Part shown: piece by piece, positions 5,706 through 5,921 of the stretch
Layout of the letters: every line of letters begins with the position of its first letter
Position numbering within the stretch: the stretch's first letter is position 1
Source: an uncultured Alphaproteobacteria bacterium
Lineage (GTDB): Bacteria > Pseudomonadota > Alphaproteobacteria > Rhizobiales > Aestuariivirgaceae
DNA length: 5,921 bases
Direction: 5' to 3'
Assembly (NCBI GenBank): GCA_937868035.1
Contig: CALMLK010000246.1
Location: forward strand, 1-5,921
Translations under genes and position numbers: made by a program
Notes under the pieces: model-generated
What the model was told of the DNA's origin: nothing
The model's input: only the letters and a program-made list of their open reading frames with translations
Databases searched by the model: none

Positions 5706-5745
5706 CGTTAACAAAGCCGAAGCGGCTCATGGAATAATTGCTTTT
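5706..5745 (+). promoter_or_regulatory. Putative upstream regulatory region of second prepilin (GTTAAC element)
   Basis: CGTTAAC at 5706-5712 is followed by GCCGAAGC, CATGG and TAATTG, the same ordered pieces seen before the first prepilin, and lies 72 bases before ATG at 5785 (64 bases before the first prepilin start for the other copy). This hints at a duplicated gene-plus-promoter unit or a shared regulator such as CtrA, whose half-site is TTAAC. The 103-base intergenic stretch is AT-richer than the surrounding genes. Confidence 0.25.
5715..5727 (+). other. Short hairpin between the two prepilin genes
   Basis: AGCCG-AAG-CGGCT is a perfect 5-base stem with a 3-base loop, 34 bases after the first prepilin stop. 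No T-run follows directly (CTTTT appears only after 13 bases), so it is a poor intrinsic terminator. It might attenuate or process the transcript to set the ratio of the two pilins. Confidence 0.25.
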
Positions 5746-5784
5746 CCGTAATGAAGCGGGATCAACCGCCGGGAGAGCAGGGAA

Positions 5785-5921
5785 ATGGCGTCGCTGACAC
5801 GTGCATGGGTATCATTCATCAGCAATGAATGCGGTGCGACGGCGATTGAATATGTGGTCATCGCCGGTGCCCTGACGCTGGCGATGGTGCCCGGATTCTA
5901 TTACGTGTCGTCGGCGATCAC
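5785..5921 (+). CDS. Second Flp/Fap-type prepilin, cut by window end
   Basis: ATG at 5785 has GGAGAG 7 bases upstream, and 45 codons are visible before the window ends. The leader MASLTRAWVSFISNECG ends at the Gly17-Ala18 processing site; Glu22-Tyr23 are at mature positions 5 and 6, followed by the hydrophobic helix VVIAGALTLAMVPGFYYVSS. Over the 28 mature residues that can be compared with the first prepilin, 20 are identical, including an uninterrupted PGFYYVSSA. Most differences are conservative (V/I, L/M). It is therefore a tandem paralogue. Two pilins in a row often mean a major and a minor subunit or an expanded pilin set before tad/cpa assembly genes, which would be expected to the right but are not visible. 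Confidence 0.82.
   Translation, partial: MASLTRAWVSFISNECGATAIEYVVIAGALTLAMVPGFYYVSSAI

Noticed and set aside
5689..5711. CtrA box formed by the two TTAA motifs at 5689 and 5708
   Set aside because: They are separated by 15 bases rather than 7.
5715..5750. Intrinsic terminator after the first prepilin
   Set aside because: The stem is only 5 bases and the CTTTT run is 13 bases away, so it does not meet terminator form.

Overview
The window looks like a chromosomal stretch of a GC-rich alphaproteobacterium, most likely of the rhizobial order (Hyphomicrobiales). The reasons are GC-biased third codon positions, a secreted PRC-barrel protein beside an LprI-like protein, a CopA-like Tat-exported multicopper oxidase, and tandem Flp/Fap-type prepilins. 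This placement is inference from gene content; there is no rRNA or other taxonomic marker. Coding density is high, no gene-free stretch exceeds 150 bases, and I see no tRNA, rRNA, CRISPR array, insertion sequence or phage gene.

Layout. (1) Positions 1-476, minus strand: the N-terminal part of a secreted PRC-barrel protein that runs off the left edge. (2) Positions 477-623: a divergent intergenic region with a perfect 7-2-7 palindrome and a sequence resembling an EcfG-type (general stress sigma factor) promoter. (3) From about 624 to 1079, plus strand: a small exported LprI/DUF1311-family protein whose start is doubtful and may be affected by a 2-base frameshift. (4) Positions 3139 down to 1109, minus strand: a two-gene operon with a class I aldolase-like TIM-barrel protein first, then a PfkB sugar kinase 9 bases later. 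(5) Positions 3229-3924, plus strand: an alpha/beta hydrolase, divergent from the aldolase, whose 3' end overlaps the next gene by 19 bases. (6) Positions 5384 down to 3906, minus strand: a CopA-like multicopper oxidase with a Tat signal and a Met/His-rich insert. (7) Positions 5499-5681 and 5785 to the right edge, plus strand: two tandem Flp-type prepilins, the second cut by the window end.

How they work together. The clearest functional unit is the aldolase-kinase pair: the kinase would phosphorylate a sugar or keto-sugar and the aldolase would cleave the phosphorylated product, as in the LacC/LacD and YihV/YihT pairs. The substrate cannot be read from the sequence. The multicopper oxidase probably protects the periplasm by oxidising Cu(I) and is not visibly linked to its neighbours. 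The two prepilins probably begin a tad/cpa-type or related surface pilus locus continuing to the right. The most unusual points are the divergent prepilin pair with a shared PGFYYVSSA core, the orphan aldolase-kinase module, and the disturbed 5' end of the LprI-like gene.
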